DNA of 64,000 nt from contig NZ_ANNV01000130.1 of assembly GCF_000346755.1 (NCBI RefSeq), positions 1 through 64,000 on the forward strand. The letters run 5' to 3'. The stretch comes from Pseudomonas sp. CBZ-4. GTDB taxonomy: Bacteria > Pseudomonadota > Gammaproteobacteria > Pseudomonadales > Pseudomonadaceae. Below, one piece after another: positions 52,216-60,428 of this stretch. Both the position numbers and the translations under genes were made by a program. Position 1 is the first letter of the stretch. Every line of letters begins with the position of its first letter. The notes under the pieces are model-generated. The model had not been told where the DNA came from. It worked only from the letters and a program-made list of their open reading frames with translations, and searched no databases.

Positions 52216-53055
52216 TTATCCCGCAACTACAGTGCCCCTATGGAAAATCTCGCGTCTGGCGCGACGGCTGATATTTTCGTGTTTGCATGACGTATACATG
52301 CTGTCAAACCGGCTACGGTCGATTTCGCGGTATTTGTGCAGCTCTTCCATAACCATCTGGTCGTAGTCCTGCTCGATCATGAAGCGGAAAACTTCCCGTC
52401 GATAAAAGAACCCGAATTGAAACGCCAGCACTTCGGTCATGTGATCGGTAGGGGTGAGGAAGCAGTTTTCCAGGTCGATGGCCTTGGCGGCGTAGGGTGC
52501 GTCAGCGTTGATCATCACGTTGTTCGCCCAGAAGTCCATATGCACGATGCCCTTGTCATGCAGGGCGCGCAGCAGGTCGAACGACAGGTTGACCAGGCCG
52601 CGGATGTCGCGGCTTTTGTCCAGCCACTGCAGGCCGTTGACGTGGTCGTCGAGCATTTCGGTGAAGATGAAGAATTCCTGGATCAAACCAATCGCGGATT
52701 TTCGGTAGCCAAACCCGAGCAGGTTGGCGATGGGGGCCCCGCGTTGTTGTGCGGCGTGGGTGTTGATGACTTCTTCGACCGGCCAATCGAAGGCGCCGTC
52801 GCGCTTTGCACGTCCGAGGGTCACTCTCAATTTGGGCTTGAAGCTGTCGAGGGGCTGGAATTTGGCGAAGAGGTCGCTTTCCATGCCTTGGAGCGGGGCG
52901 CTGATGCGGTCTTGCAACTGGTGCCGGCTGTCAATCAGCTCTTGGATCGCCAGTTCGACATTGATATTCGTGTCTTCTGTCAGAAAAATTCTGGCTTTAC
53001 GGTGGTCGAGTATCGAGGGAAAACTCTTAAGCACACCTCTGTCGGGGAAAATCAA
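52216..53055 (-). CDS. LPS-kinase/RIO-like protein kinase family protein (WaaP/InaA type)
   Basis: A 279-residue kinase-fold protein. The catalytic loop reads GIVHMDFWANNVMIN (HxD...N; residues ~170-184) and the magnesium motif is AIDLENC (DLE in place of DFG), as in the Kdo/LPS kinases and InaA group. The N-terminal lobe is shortened and its glycine-rich loop is not obvious. It probably phosphorylates an envelope sugar or protein, but the substrate is not deducible. The start is a TTG at 53055 with AAGGATGTGTT in front. Its base composition is AT-richer than the dusA neighbourhood, and the gene lies next to decayed DNA, so it may be acquired. Confidence 0.72.
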   Translation of the reverse strand: MIFPDRGVLKSFPSILDHRKARIFLTEDTNINVELAIQELIDSRHQLQDRISAPLQGMESDLFAKFQPLDSFKPKLRVTLGRAKRDGAFDWPVEEVINTHAAQQRGAPIANLLGFGYRKSAIGLIQEFFIFTEMLDDHVNGLQWLDKSRDIRGLVNLSFDLLRALHDKGIVHMDFWANNVMINADAPYAAKAIDLENCFLTPTDHMTEVLAFQFGFFYRREVFRFMIEQDYDQMVMEELHKYREIDRSRFDSMYTSCKHENISRRARREIFHRGTVVAG

Positions 53056-53597
53056 AACACATCCTTGTCATTGGGTAAATGTTACAGGGATGTTACACGC
53101 ATGCCGCTATTGGATCCAACCTGAACCTAACCTGTCTGATGAATAAATATTCATCGTAAATGGCGATTTTTTGATTTTTCAGGCATTGACTCAGATGCGG
53201 TCTTCATTTAGGTGCCTACAGGCATTCGACGTGCTACCCGGTAAACGCCAGGCCGCTCAGTGCGGTCGCTGTGTCGATGTAGCCGGTGTTGGTCCAGCCG
53301 AAACCGGCGCTGATCGCGATCCCGCCAAACCATCGACCCAATGCATTGGCCAGGTTGAACGCGGCGTGGTTCGTTGCGGCGCTCGGGCACGAAGCGCCAG
53401 ACCAGCGCAATGGAAGGCTACCAACCAGCTGATGAATGCGACTTGTGTACGAAGTACTGTTTGTGGCGAAAGATGGCTTTACGCCATTACTTGATAGGTT
53501 GACGAGTGCGCAATGAAAACGACGGTTTTCGCGAAACGGCTTGGGGCATCCGTGATTCAAGTTTTATTGCCGAGTCCGCGAATGGATGTGCGTGACG
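53056..53597. other. Decayed intergenic segment (542 bases)
   Basis: It contains a hairpin GATGAATA-AA-TATTCATC (53138-53155), AT-rich sequence upstream of the kinase gene, and the MFS remnant listed separately. The rest shows no open gene I can support. Confidence 0.7.
53234..53430 (-). pseudogene. Remnant of an MFS transporter gene
   Basis: On the minus strand, translation near 53385-53234 gives HAAFNLANALGRWFGGIAIS, then AGFGWTNTGYIDTATALSG and a stop, matching the last two transmembrane segments of DHA1-type MFS transporters. Just upstream, another frame gives SIALVWRFVPERRNE, like the end of TM6. The two fragments are joined at ~53385 in different frames, so the gene has lost its middle and its 5' half. 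No start codon remains. Confidence 0.55.
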
Positions 53598-54230
53598 TTA
53601 TTTGCCAGTCGCCCGTCCGAAATGAAGTTTGAGTAACGGGATCAGGGCAACTAGGCAGCCGAACATAAACCCGATGAAAATGCCGGGCGCCAAATAGGGT
53701 TTCAAGCTCTTTGAATTAAACGTGCTGAAACCGCTTAGTGGATTGAAGGCCCTGAGCGTATTGTCGGCAGCCAGTGAGGGCAGGTTGAGGTTGAGCGCCT
53801 GCGTGTTGGCGACGGCCAGCGCCGCCTTCAGTTGCGCCTCTGCCTGCTCTTTGCTGCTGGCCGTGGACGACACGCGGAAGATATAAGGCTGCGGCGTGCC
53901 TGCGCTGTCGATTCCGTTGGCCGTCATGATGCCCATGGCGGTATTGAACACATCGTCCTGTATCGAACTGTAGAGCCTGATCTCTGAAGCCTGCTCAGTG
54001 GCGGGCGCGATATGGTCACTGCGCAACTCGTTATAAAGGCTCAATAGCGCCGGTTTCGCGATGTAAGTGCTGGCGATCCATTTGGGTGCGGCGGTATAGA
54101 AGACGGCGAAAGAAATGGCCACCCCAACCACGGTTGCCGCAATGATCTTGAACTTGCTCTTCCACAGGGCATGAATAAACGGCAGAAGATCTATTTCGTC
54201 ATCTCTATATCGATCGTTTGGTGTCGTCAT
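53598..54230 (-). CDS. Wzz/chain-length-determinant-like protein
   Basis: Inner-membrane protein of 210 aa with two TM helices: N-terminal (IIAATVVGVAISFAVFYTAAP, ~33-53) and C-terminal (LAPGIFIGFMFGCLVALIPLLKLH, ~178-201), and a periplasmic domain between them. The N-terminus DDEIDLLPFIHALWKSKFKI is a Wzz signature and the C-terminal segment PYLAPGIFIGFMFG fits the PxxP-G region only partly. Wzz proteins set O-antigen length; this one is short for the family (~320 aa) and has no glycan genes beside it, so its role is uncertain. Start at 54230; ribosome site weak. Confidence 0.75.
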   Translation of the reverse strand: MTTPNDRYRDDEIDLLPFIHALWKSKFKIIAATVVGVAISFAVFYTAAPKWIASTYIAKPALLSLYNELRSDHIAPATEQASEIRLYSSIQDDVFNTAMGIMTANGIDSAGTPQPYIFRVSSTASSKEQAEAQLKAALAVANTQALNLNLPSLAADNTLRAFNPLSGFSTFNSKSLKPYLAPGIFIGFMFGCLVALIPLLKLHFGRATGK

Positions 54231-54720
54231 ACTACTCACGAAGAGGCCTGTTTTCACGTGTTGCTGATTGTAGAGTAAATGGAAATATTTGCGCTGGCAG
54301 TTGCTACATTTGCCACCGGGTTGACCGGATCGGGAGCTGAATAGTTCCGTGCCACCCCTTGCGGGTGCGGCCCAGGCCCGCCAGCCGATGGCGGCATTCG
54401 ACCGGCGAGTCCACATCAGACGCCCCATCCTCCCCGAGCGTGATATTCTGCGCGCCGTCTTGGTCTACGCTTTCCAAGGTGCGTTCACCCGAATACGCGC
54501 CGACGGTTGGCTGTCGCCTAGGTAGCTGAAGCCAATAATGATAAGAAGTCAGCGCAGAAGGGACATAAAAGTGAGGTCGATACGTCGGCCTTGTGTGCCC
54601 ACCCTGCGGCCTTTAAGTGAGTGTGCAAACCCCGCGGTGCGTTGCCTGGCGCAGTGTGAAGGAGGGTTGCTCACGAACGGGGGCGGTAGGGCGGATGGCG
54701 TTTTATCATAGGTGCTACTG
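54231..54720. other. Long non-coding gap upstream of mqo (490 bases)
   Basis: I see no supported gene. A short open frame (54388-54525, 45 codons) has no recognisable relatives. The last 110 bases hold AT-rich sequence (ATCATAGG) and the ribosome site AGGTG of mqo. Together with the MFS remnant this suggests a decayed region. Confidence 0.6.
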
Positions 54721-56367
54721 ATGTTTAAGAAAGTAAACACTGCCCTGCTGGGGCTGGCTTTGTCGATGGGGATCACGTCCGTTCACGCGGAAGAGGCAAA
54801 GAAAGTCGATGTGCTGCTGATCGGCGGCGGCATCATGAGTGCGACCCTGGGTGTATGGCTCAATGAGCTGGAGCCGGGCTGGTCGATGGAAATGGTCGAG
54901 CGCCTCGATGGTGTGGCCGAAGAAAGCTCCAACGGCTGGAACAACGCCGGTACCGGCCACTCGGCCCTGGCTGAGCTGAACTACACCCCGGAAGACAAGA
55001 ACGGCAACGTTGAGATCCCGAAAGCGGTCGAAATCAACGAAGCGTTCCAGATCTCCCGTCAATTCTGGTCCTGGCAGGTCCAGCAGGGCGTGCTGAAGAA
55101 CCCGCGTTCGTTCATCAACACCACTCCGCACATGAGCTTTGTGTGGGGCGATGACAACATCAAGTTCCTCAAGAAGCGCTACGAAGCCCTGCAAGCCAGC
55201 CCGCTGTTCGCCGGCATGCAGTACTCCGAAGACCCGGCGCAGATCGCCAAGTGGGTTCCGCTGATGATGGAAGGGCGTGACCCGAACCAGAAGATCGCGG
55301 CCACCTGGAGCCCGCTGGGTACCGACATGAACTTCGGCGAGATCACCCGCCAGTTCGTCGCTCACCTGCAAACCACGCCCAAGTTCGACCTGAAACTGTC
55401 GAGCGAAGTGCAGGACATCACCAAGAACGCCGACGGTTCGTGGCGTGTGAGCTACAAAAACCTGAAAGACGGCACCAAGACCGAAACCGACGCCAAGTTC
55501 GTGTTCATCGGCGCGGGCGGCGGTGCACTGCACCTGCTGCAAAAGTCGGGCATTCCTGAAGCTAAGGAATACGCTGGCTTCCCGGTAGGTGGCTCGTTCC
55601 TCGTGACCGATAACCCAACCGTAGCCGAGGCACACCTGGCCAAGGCCTACGGCAAAGCGTCGGTTGGCGCGCCACCGATGTCGGTTCCGCACCTGGACAC
55701 TCGTGTGCTGGATGGCAAGCGCGTGATCCTGTTTGGCCCATTCGCGACCTTCTCCACCAAGTTCCTGAAGGAAGGCTCGTACCTGGACCTGCTGACCAGC
55801 ACCACCACCCACAACATCTGGCCAATGACCAAAGTCGGTATTCGTGAATACCCACTGGTCGAGTACCTCGCTGGCCAACTGATGCTGTCGGATGACGACC
55901 GCTTCAAGGCGCTGCAAGAGTACTTCCCGAACGCCAAGAAAGAAGACTGGCGCCTGTGGCAAGCCGGTCAGCGCGTGCAGATCATCAAGCGTGACGAAGA
56001 GCAGGGCGGCGTCCTGAAACTCGGTACCGAAGTGGTCAGCTCCGCCGACAACACCATCGCGGGCCTGTTGGGTGCATCGCCAGGCGCGTCCACCGCGGCT
56101 CCGATCATGCTGACCGTGCTGCAGAAAGTGTTCAAGGACAAGGTTGCGACCCCTGAGTGGCAGGCGAAACTGCACCAGATCGTACCGAGCTACGGCACCA
56201 AGCTGAACGACAGCCCTGAGGCTGTTGCCAAGGAATGGGCCTACACCGCCGGTGTCCTGCAACTGCCGACACCGCCTGTGATCCCACAGAGCGCTGCGCC
56301 GAAGGCTGTCGAGGCTGCCAAGCCTGCGGCTGAGCCGAGCAAGCCGGCGTCTGACCTGGCGTTGTAA
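54721..56367 (+). CDS. mqo: Malate:quinone oxidoreductase with signal peptide
   Basis: FAD enzyme that oxidises malate and passes electrons to the quinone pool. The 548-residue protein has the Mqo core ([22 protein letters not shown] as FAD motif in parts; [67 protein letters not shown]). Uncommonly, residues 1-22 ([23 protein letters not shown]) look like a cleavable signal peptide, and the last ~40 residues are Ala/Pro-rich ([19 protein letters not shown]). Most Mqo proteins are cytoplasmic-side peripheral proteins, so the location of this one is uncertain. A longer start (GTG 54712) is possible. The terminator at 56406 follows. Confidence 0.94.
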   Translation: MFKKVNTALLGLALSMGITSVHAEEAKKVDVLLIGGGIMSATLGVWLNELEPGWSMEMVERLDGVAEESSNGWNNAGTGHSALAELNYTPEDKNGNVEIPKAVEINEAFQISRQFWSWQVQQGVLKNPRSFINTTPHMSFVWGDDNIKFLKKRYEALQASPLFAGMQYSEDPAQIAKWVPLMMEGRDPNQKIAATWSPLGTDMNFGEITRQFVAHLQTTPKFDLKLSSEVQDITKNADGSWRVSYKNLKDGTKTETDAKFVFIGAGGGALHLLQKSGIPEAKEYAGFPVGGSFLVTDNPTVAEAHLAKAYGKASVGAPPMSVPHLDTRVLDGKRVILFGPFATFSTKFLKEGSYLDLLTSTTTHNIWPMTKVGIREYPLVEYLAGQLMLSDDDRFKALQEYFPNAKKEDWRLWQAGQRVQIIKRDEEQGGVLKLGTEVVSSADNTIAGLLGASPGASTAAPIMLTVLQKVFKDKVATPEWQAKLHQIVPSYGTKLNDSPEAVAKEWAYTAGVLQLPTPPVIPQSAAPKAVEAAKPAAEPSKPASDLAL

Positions 56368-56405
56368 GAAACAGCTGTGGTCCTAGGGTCACGCTGAGAC
56401 AAAAG

Positions 56406-56442
56406 AAGCCCGCTGAACCGGTGACGGTCAGCGGGCTTTTTT
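56406..56442 (+). terminator. mqo terminator
   Basis: AAGCCCGCTGA-...-TCAGCGGGCTTTTTTG. Confidence 0.92.
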
Positions 56443-56609
56443 GTGCCTGTGCAATACGTGGGGGCGAGAGTCTTGGCGGCGGCGATGGGTTCAGCAACCC
56501 GACAGACACCACCTGTTAAAAAGAACCCAGGCCAAGCAGGAGCGCGGCTGTGACAAGGGGGGATTTTTTACCGGTGTAGGCTTGGGGCGATAACGCCCGA
56601 GGGGTTTGT

Positions 56610-56939
56610 ATGTTGCTACGTTATGCAGCATTGGCGGCAGTGGTGGTGGCCGCGTCGGGGTGTGTACAGGAGCGTGTCGTGCATGAGCGCAGGCCGGTGC
56701 AACGAGAGTATGTCGAAGTCATCGCGCCACAGCCGCCGCCGGTGCAAGTGATCGAAGTCGAACCTGTGCCACGTTACGGCTATGTGTGGTCACGCGGTTA
56801 TTGGCGTTGGGAGAGCGGGCGCTATGTGGCAGTACACGGTCACTGGGAACCGGTGCGCGAAGGTTACCGTTATGTACATCCGCACTGGGTGCAACGCAAT
56901 GACGGTTATCACTGGCAGGGGGGTGGCTGGGTTCGTTGA
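56610..56939 (+). CDS. YXWGXW-repeat lipoprotein
   Basis: A 109-residue exported lipoprotein. The signal peptide ends in a lipobox (AASGC, Cys18). After a Pro-rich spacer, tandem aromatic repeats YVWSRGYWRWESGRYVAVHG, HWEPVREGYRYV and HWVQRNDGYHWQGGGWVR follow, of the YXWGXW type. Function unknown; such proteins are usually outer-membrane associated. Start ATG 56610, weak ribosome site (GAGGGG). In a 240-base gap after mqo; short of known genes on its right. Confidence 0.8.
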   Translation: MLLRYAALAAVVVAASGCVQERVVHERRPVQREYVEVIAPQPPPVQVIEVEPVPRYGYVWSRGYWRWESGRYVAVHGHWEPVREGYRYVHPHWVQRNDGYHWQGGGWVR

Positions 56940-56950
56940 GCCCCGCACGG

Positions 56951-57346
56951 CTAGGTCAGCCGTTTCATGCCCGCTGCCTTCGCGGCATTGAGATCGAAGG
57001 TGGCGGTGTACTCGCATCCTGCTGCATGGGCGCAGCGTTCAATCAGGCAGTCGGCGAAGTCGGCCTTGCTTGCGGTAAACCGTCGGAGTGCCTGCCAGAG
57101 GGTTTCGGCATGCTCGATAGTCAGCTCGCGGGTGCGCAGTAACGTCTCCAGAACCACCACCACGTCACTCTTGGCTGATTGGTAGCAGCTCTGTAACACC
57201 CATACCAGTTCCACCACCGAGACCAGGCTGACAAACCCCGGCGACAGCGTGGTGAGCGATTCAATCAGATCTGAAGCCTTGGCCGATTGGACGGGATCAT
57301 CCTGGGTGACATAGCGCACCAGCACATTGGTATCCAGGCCGATCAT
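56951..57346 (-). CDS. PIN-domain toxin (VapC type)
   Basis: A 131-residue PIN-domain ribonuclease, the toxin of a type II toxin-antitoxin pair. The three-acidic-residue site is visible: GLDTNVLVRY (Asp5), SVVELVW (Glu46), KADFADCLI with a fourth acidic pair near Asp95/Asp98. The stop of the antitoxin gene overlaps its start by 4 bases. Homologues cleave tRNA or rRNA; the target here is unknown. Good fit to VapC family length (~130). Confidence 0.85.
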   Translation of the reverse strand: MIGLDTNVLVRYVTQDDPVQSAKASDLIESLTTLSPGFVSLVSVVELVWVLQSCYQSAKSDVVVVLETLLRTRELTIEHAETLWQALRRFTASKADFADCLIERCAHAAGCEYTATFDLNAAKAAGMKRLT

Positions 57347-57585
57347 CCGGCCTTTGCTCCCTGTGCGGCGATAGCGCGATTCATGTCTTCAACGGACACG
57401 GCCTTGGCGGGTTTCTGGATCAGGCCCTTCAGGTCATGCACGGTTTTGCTCGCGGCAATGATCGAAAACCTGCCGTCTTCCATTTCGACAAACTCAACGC
57501 GATCGCCTGTCTCAAGGCCCAGGGCGGTCCTTACCTGGACAGGAATGGTGATTTGCCCTTTCGAGGTCAGTGTGGCGGTCGCCAT
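57343..57585 (-). CDS. AbrB/MazE-type antitoxin (VapB type)
   Basis: The 80-residue antitoxin has an N-terminal SpoVT/AbrB swapped-hairpin domain (ATLTSKGQITIPVQVRTALGLETGDRVEFVEMEDG in pieces, residues ~4-45) and a C-terminal toxin-binding tail (SKTVHDLKGLIQKPAK...). ATG 57585 with GGAG nine bases before. Its stop overlaps the toxin start (ATGA). The palindrome at 57607-57630 is the likely operator of both. Confidence 0.85.
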   Translation of the reverse strand: MATATLTSKGQITIPVQVRTALGLETGDRVEFVEMEDGRFSIIAASKTVHDLKGLIQKPAKAVSVEDMNRAIAAQGAKAG

Positions 57586-57606
57586 ATTGAAAATCTCCAC
57601 GGTGAT

Positions 57607-57630
57607 ATTCCTTACCTTAGGGTAAGGAAT
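57607..57630 (-). promoter_or_regulatory. Autoregulatory operator of the toxin-antitoxin pair
   Basis: Perfect inverted repeat ATTCCTTACC-TTAG-GGTAAGGAAT, 22 bases upstream of the antitoxin start, as expected for an antitoxin/toxin repressor complex site. Confidence 0.75.
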
Positions 57631-57772
57631 TATGGAGGACAAGATCCGTTGGTCCATAGGTTGTGCCTTCTGCTGTGAGTGAATCGGACTCACTAAACCC
57701 TAGCCCGATTCACACCATCAGCACGCCCTGGAACACGCCCAAAGCGCTACAACGTATGACCAACTGCTGGCG

Positions 57773-59146
57773 TTATTGCACCACGCGATAGCACGGCACA
57801 TAAGCCGCGCCACCTGGCAACTTCATGCGGTGCTGGGCGACAAATGCCTGCAACAACTCATCCAGCGGTTTCATGATGGCCGGATCGCCGTGGATCTCGT
57901 ACGGGCCATGTTCTTCGATCAGGCGGATGCCCTTGTCCTTGACGTTGCCTGCCACGATCCCCGAGAACGCGCGGCGCAGGTTGGCCGCCAGCTCGTGGGG
58001 CGGCAGCGCATGGCTCAGTTGCAGGCTGGCCATGTTGGCGTGGGTCGGGTCGAACGGGCGCTGGAAACCTTCGTCGATCTTCAGCAGCCAGTTGAAGTGA
58101 AACGCATCGTTGCGCTCGCGGCGGAACTGCTTCACGCCCTTGAGCCCGGCCGTCATCTGGCGGGCCACTTCGGCCGGGTCGTCGATGATGATCTGGTAGT
58201 GCGCCTGTGCCGCTTCGCCGAGGGTGGCCCCGACAAACGCGTGCAGTTGTTGCAGGTATGGCGCGGCGTGTTTCGGCCCGGTGAGAATGACCGGGAACGG
58301 CAGGTCGCGGTTGTCCGGGTGCATCAGGATGCCCAGCAAGTACAGGAACTCCTCGGCCGTGCCGGCGCCGCCCGGGAAGATGATGATGCCGTGGCCCACG
58401 CGCACGAACGCTTCCAGGCGTTTTTCGATATCCGGCAGGATCACCAGCTCGTTGACGATCGGGTTGGGCGCTTCGGCGGCGATGATGCCCGGTTCGGTCA
58501 GGCCCAGGTAGCGCCCACCGGTAATGCGTTGCTTGGCATGGGAAATGGTCGCGCCTTTCATCGGACCTTTCATCACGCCGGGCCCGCAGCCGGTGCACAC
58601 GTCCAGGCTGCGCAGGCCCAGTTCATGGCCGACTTTCTTGGTGTATTTGTATTCTTCGGTATTGATCGAGTGGCCGCCCCAGCACACCACGATTTTCGGT
58701 TCGACACCGGCACGCAGCGTACGGGCGTTGCGCAGCAGGTGGAACACATAGTCGGTGATGCCCTGGGAGTTGCTCAGGTCGATGCGCTGGCTGTCCAGCT
58801 CGTTCTCGGTGTAGACGATGTCGCGCAGGGCGCTGAACAACATCTCACGGGTACTGGCGATCATTTCGCCATCAACGAAGGCATCGGCCGGCGCGTTCAG
58901 CAGTTCCAGGCGCACGCCACGATCCTGCTGGTGGATGCGCACTTCAAAATCCTTGTAGGCGTCGAGGATGGTCTTGGCGTTGTCGATATGCGCGCCGGTG
59001 TTGAGGATTGCCAGGGCGCACTGGCGGAACAGGGTGTAGGTGCTGCCGGTGCCGGCTTCGCTCAGTTGCTGCACTTCACGTTGGGACAGGGTTTCGAGGC
59101 TGCCCTTGGGGCTGACGGAGGCATTGATGACTTGACGTTGGGGCAT
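57773..59146 (-). CDS. ppnN: Nucleosidase PpnN (YgdH/LOG family)
   Basis: Pyrimidine/purine nucleotide 5'-monophosphate nucleosidase that is stimulated by (p)ppGpp in E. coli. The 457-residue protein has an N-terminal regulatory domain (~1-130), the LOG Rossmann domain with the PGGAGTAEEFLY motif (~275) and CTGCGPGVMKGPMKG nucleotide site (~195), and a C-terminal PpnN domain. Start at 59146 follows AAGGAATCAG. Its 3' end is about 80 bases from the vapBC region of the same strand. Confidence 0.95.
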   Translation of the reverse strand: MPQRQVINASVSPKGSLETLSQREVQQLSEAGTGSTYTLFRQCALAILNTGAHIDNAKTILDAYKDFEVRIHQQDRGVRLELLNAPADAFVDGEMIASTREMLFSALRDIVYTENELDSQRIDLSNSQGITDYVFHLLRNARTLRAGVEPKIVVCWGGHSINTEEYKYTKKVGHELGLRSLDVCTGCGPGVMKGPMKGATISHAKQRITGGRYLGLTEPGIIAAEAPNPIVNELVILPDIEKRLEAFVRVGHGIIIFPGGAGTAEEFLYLLGILMHPDNRDLPFPVILTGPKHAAPYLQQLHAFVGATLGEAAQAHYQIIIDDPAEVARQMTAGLKGVKQFRRERNDAFHFNWLLKIDEGFQRPFDPTHANMASLQLSHALPPHELAANLRRAFSGIVAGNVKDKGIRLIEEHGPYEIHGDPAIMKPLDELLQAFVAQHRMKLPGGAAYVPCYRVVQ

Positions 59147-59296
59147 TCTGATTCCTTGAAAGCGCAGCCACCGCGCCCGTAACGGGCCGCGATGGCTGGA
59201 GAATGTTGGGCGCCGAACTCGGTCGCACGAGACCATTGTTTACCTCAGGCACAAGGCCGAGTGCAAACACCGTCGCGCACCATCATGCCGCAGAAC

Positions 59297-60121
59297 TTAC
59301 TGAATCAGCTTCCAGTTTTTGTAGAAAACCCGACGCAGGGTAAAGACCATTGCGGCAAACCCCGCGATCACGGCATTGAGCACCCGCGGCAGCGGGGTCG
59401 GCCGCACGATATCGATAAACAGGCAGTAACGCTTTGCATCGTTCTTGTTGAAGGAGGCGTGCATCAGCGTGTCATCGAAGATAAACAACGGGTCGTCGTG
59501 CCAGTAATGTTTGTGCTGGCCGACCTGGATGTACACGCCGTCATGATGGGGCGCGGGTGCCATGTTGTAGAGCACCCGGAACATCATGCGCAGGGGGCCG
59601 AAGTGAAAAGAGGTCGAACGGTTCTCGTTGAACACCGACACACCGATGGTCTTCACGAACGGCAGTTTCTCGCGCAGTTTCGGGATGTCCAGGGTGGTTT
59701 CGATCGGCCGCCCGTACCACTGGAAAAACAACATGCCGCGCTTCTTCTCGGCCATGCGTTCGTCCAGGTAGCCGATGATTTCATCCTTGTGGCCCATGGC
59801 TTCGTTGAGCACCAGTTGCAGGTCTTCACGCCAGGCCGGCGGCAGGTCGTTCATCGTATAGACGTGGCGGTTACGTGAACTCAACAGGTCGAACAAGGTG
59901 TTGAACGGCGCCAGCAACCAGGTATTGCGGCCGCTGCCGATAAAGTATTTTTTGAGGGTGGGCGCGTCATACAGGCCGTTGCGCAGGAAGTCATAGATAC
60001 CGCACACCAGTACCAGGCCGAGGAACACCACGGTGGTCAGGGGAAACAGGCCGATAATCAGGAGCACGCCAAGTATCCAGGCGATGGACACCGCTTTTTT
60101 GCGTAGGGCAGACTTGTTCAT
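59297..60121 (-). CDS. lpxO: Aspartyl/asparaginyl beta-hydroxylase-type lipid A hydroxylase (LpxO-like)
   Basis: Fe(II)/2-oxoglutarate dioxygenase-type membrane protein of 274 aa: two N-terminal TM helices (SIAWILGVLLIIGLFPLTTVVFLGLVLVCGIYDFL in pieces, ~8-45) and a C-terminal cytoplasmic beta-hydroxylase fold. Predicted iron ligands are in the HYWHDDPLFIFDDTLMHASF region (His-x-Asp ... His) together with RYCLFIDIVRP for 2-oxoglutarate. LpxO hydroxylates the secondary acyl chain of lipid A; I cannot exclude another membrane substrate. Start at 60121 (GGAGCTGAGTTTC) rather than a longer start at 60193. Confidence 0.75.
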   Translation of the reverse strand: MNKSALRKKAVSIAWILGVLLIIGLFPLTTVVFLGLVLVCGIYDFLRNGLYDAPTLKKYFIGSGRNTWLLAPFNTLFDLLSSRNRHVYTMNDLPPAWREDLQLVLNEAMGHKDEIIGYLDERMAEKKRGMLFFQWYGRPIETTLDIPKLREKLPFVKTIGVSVFNENRSTSFHFGPLRMMFRVLYNMAPAPHHDGVYIQVGQHKHYWHDDPLFIFDDTLMHASFNKNDAKRYCLFIDIVRPTPLPRVLNAVIAGFAAMVFTLRRVFYKNWKLIQ

Positions 60122-60428
60122 GAAACTCAGCTCCGGCTGGACGCCAATCGACAGGTCCGGATCCGTGGCCGCGAGTGGTGGGTTTTGAAACATAATGAAA
60201 CAACTGCGTCATGATAAGGCGTCCAGCGCCGGACAGGCGTTACAAATATTGCGAAATTGTGAACGCTTTACACAGTTTTTAACGGCATACGCGTTTACCG
60301 ATTGGATTTTGTAAACAGAAGATTTGCGACTATCGTGACGCTTCGGTTTTTCGGGCGTCATAGACCGGTACGATTGAAGTTGAATGGCCACCACTGGCCA
60401 TCGACCCCTTGGAAGAGGCAGAAATTTT
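60122..60428. other. Divergent control region lpxO-like / fabV (307 bases)
   Basis: No gene seen. It has an AT-rich centre (60240-60330) and an inverted repeat TGACGC ... GCGTCA (60337-60361) close to the fabV start. I could not define either promoter with confidence. Confidence 0.55.

Noticed and set aside
54388..54525. A 45-codon open frame in the gap before mqo
   Set aside because: No recognised relatives, no ribosome site and no codon-use signal; kept only as a note.
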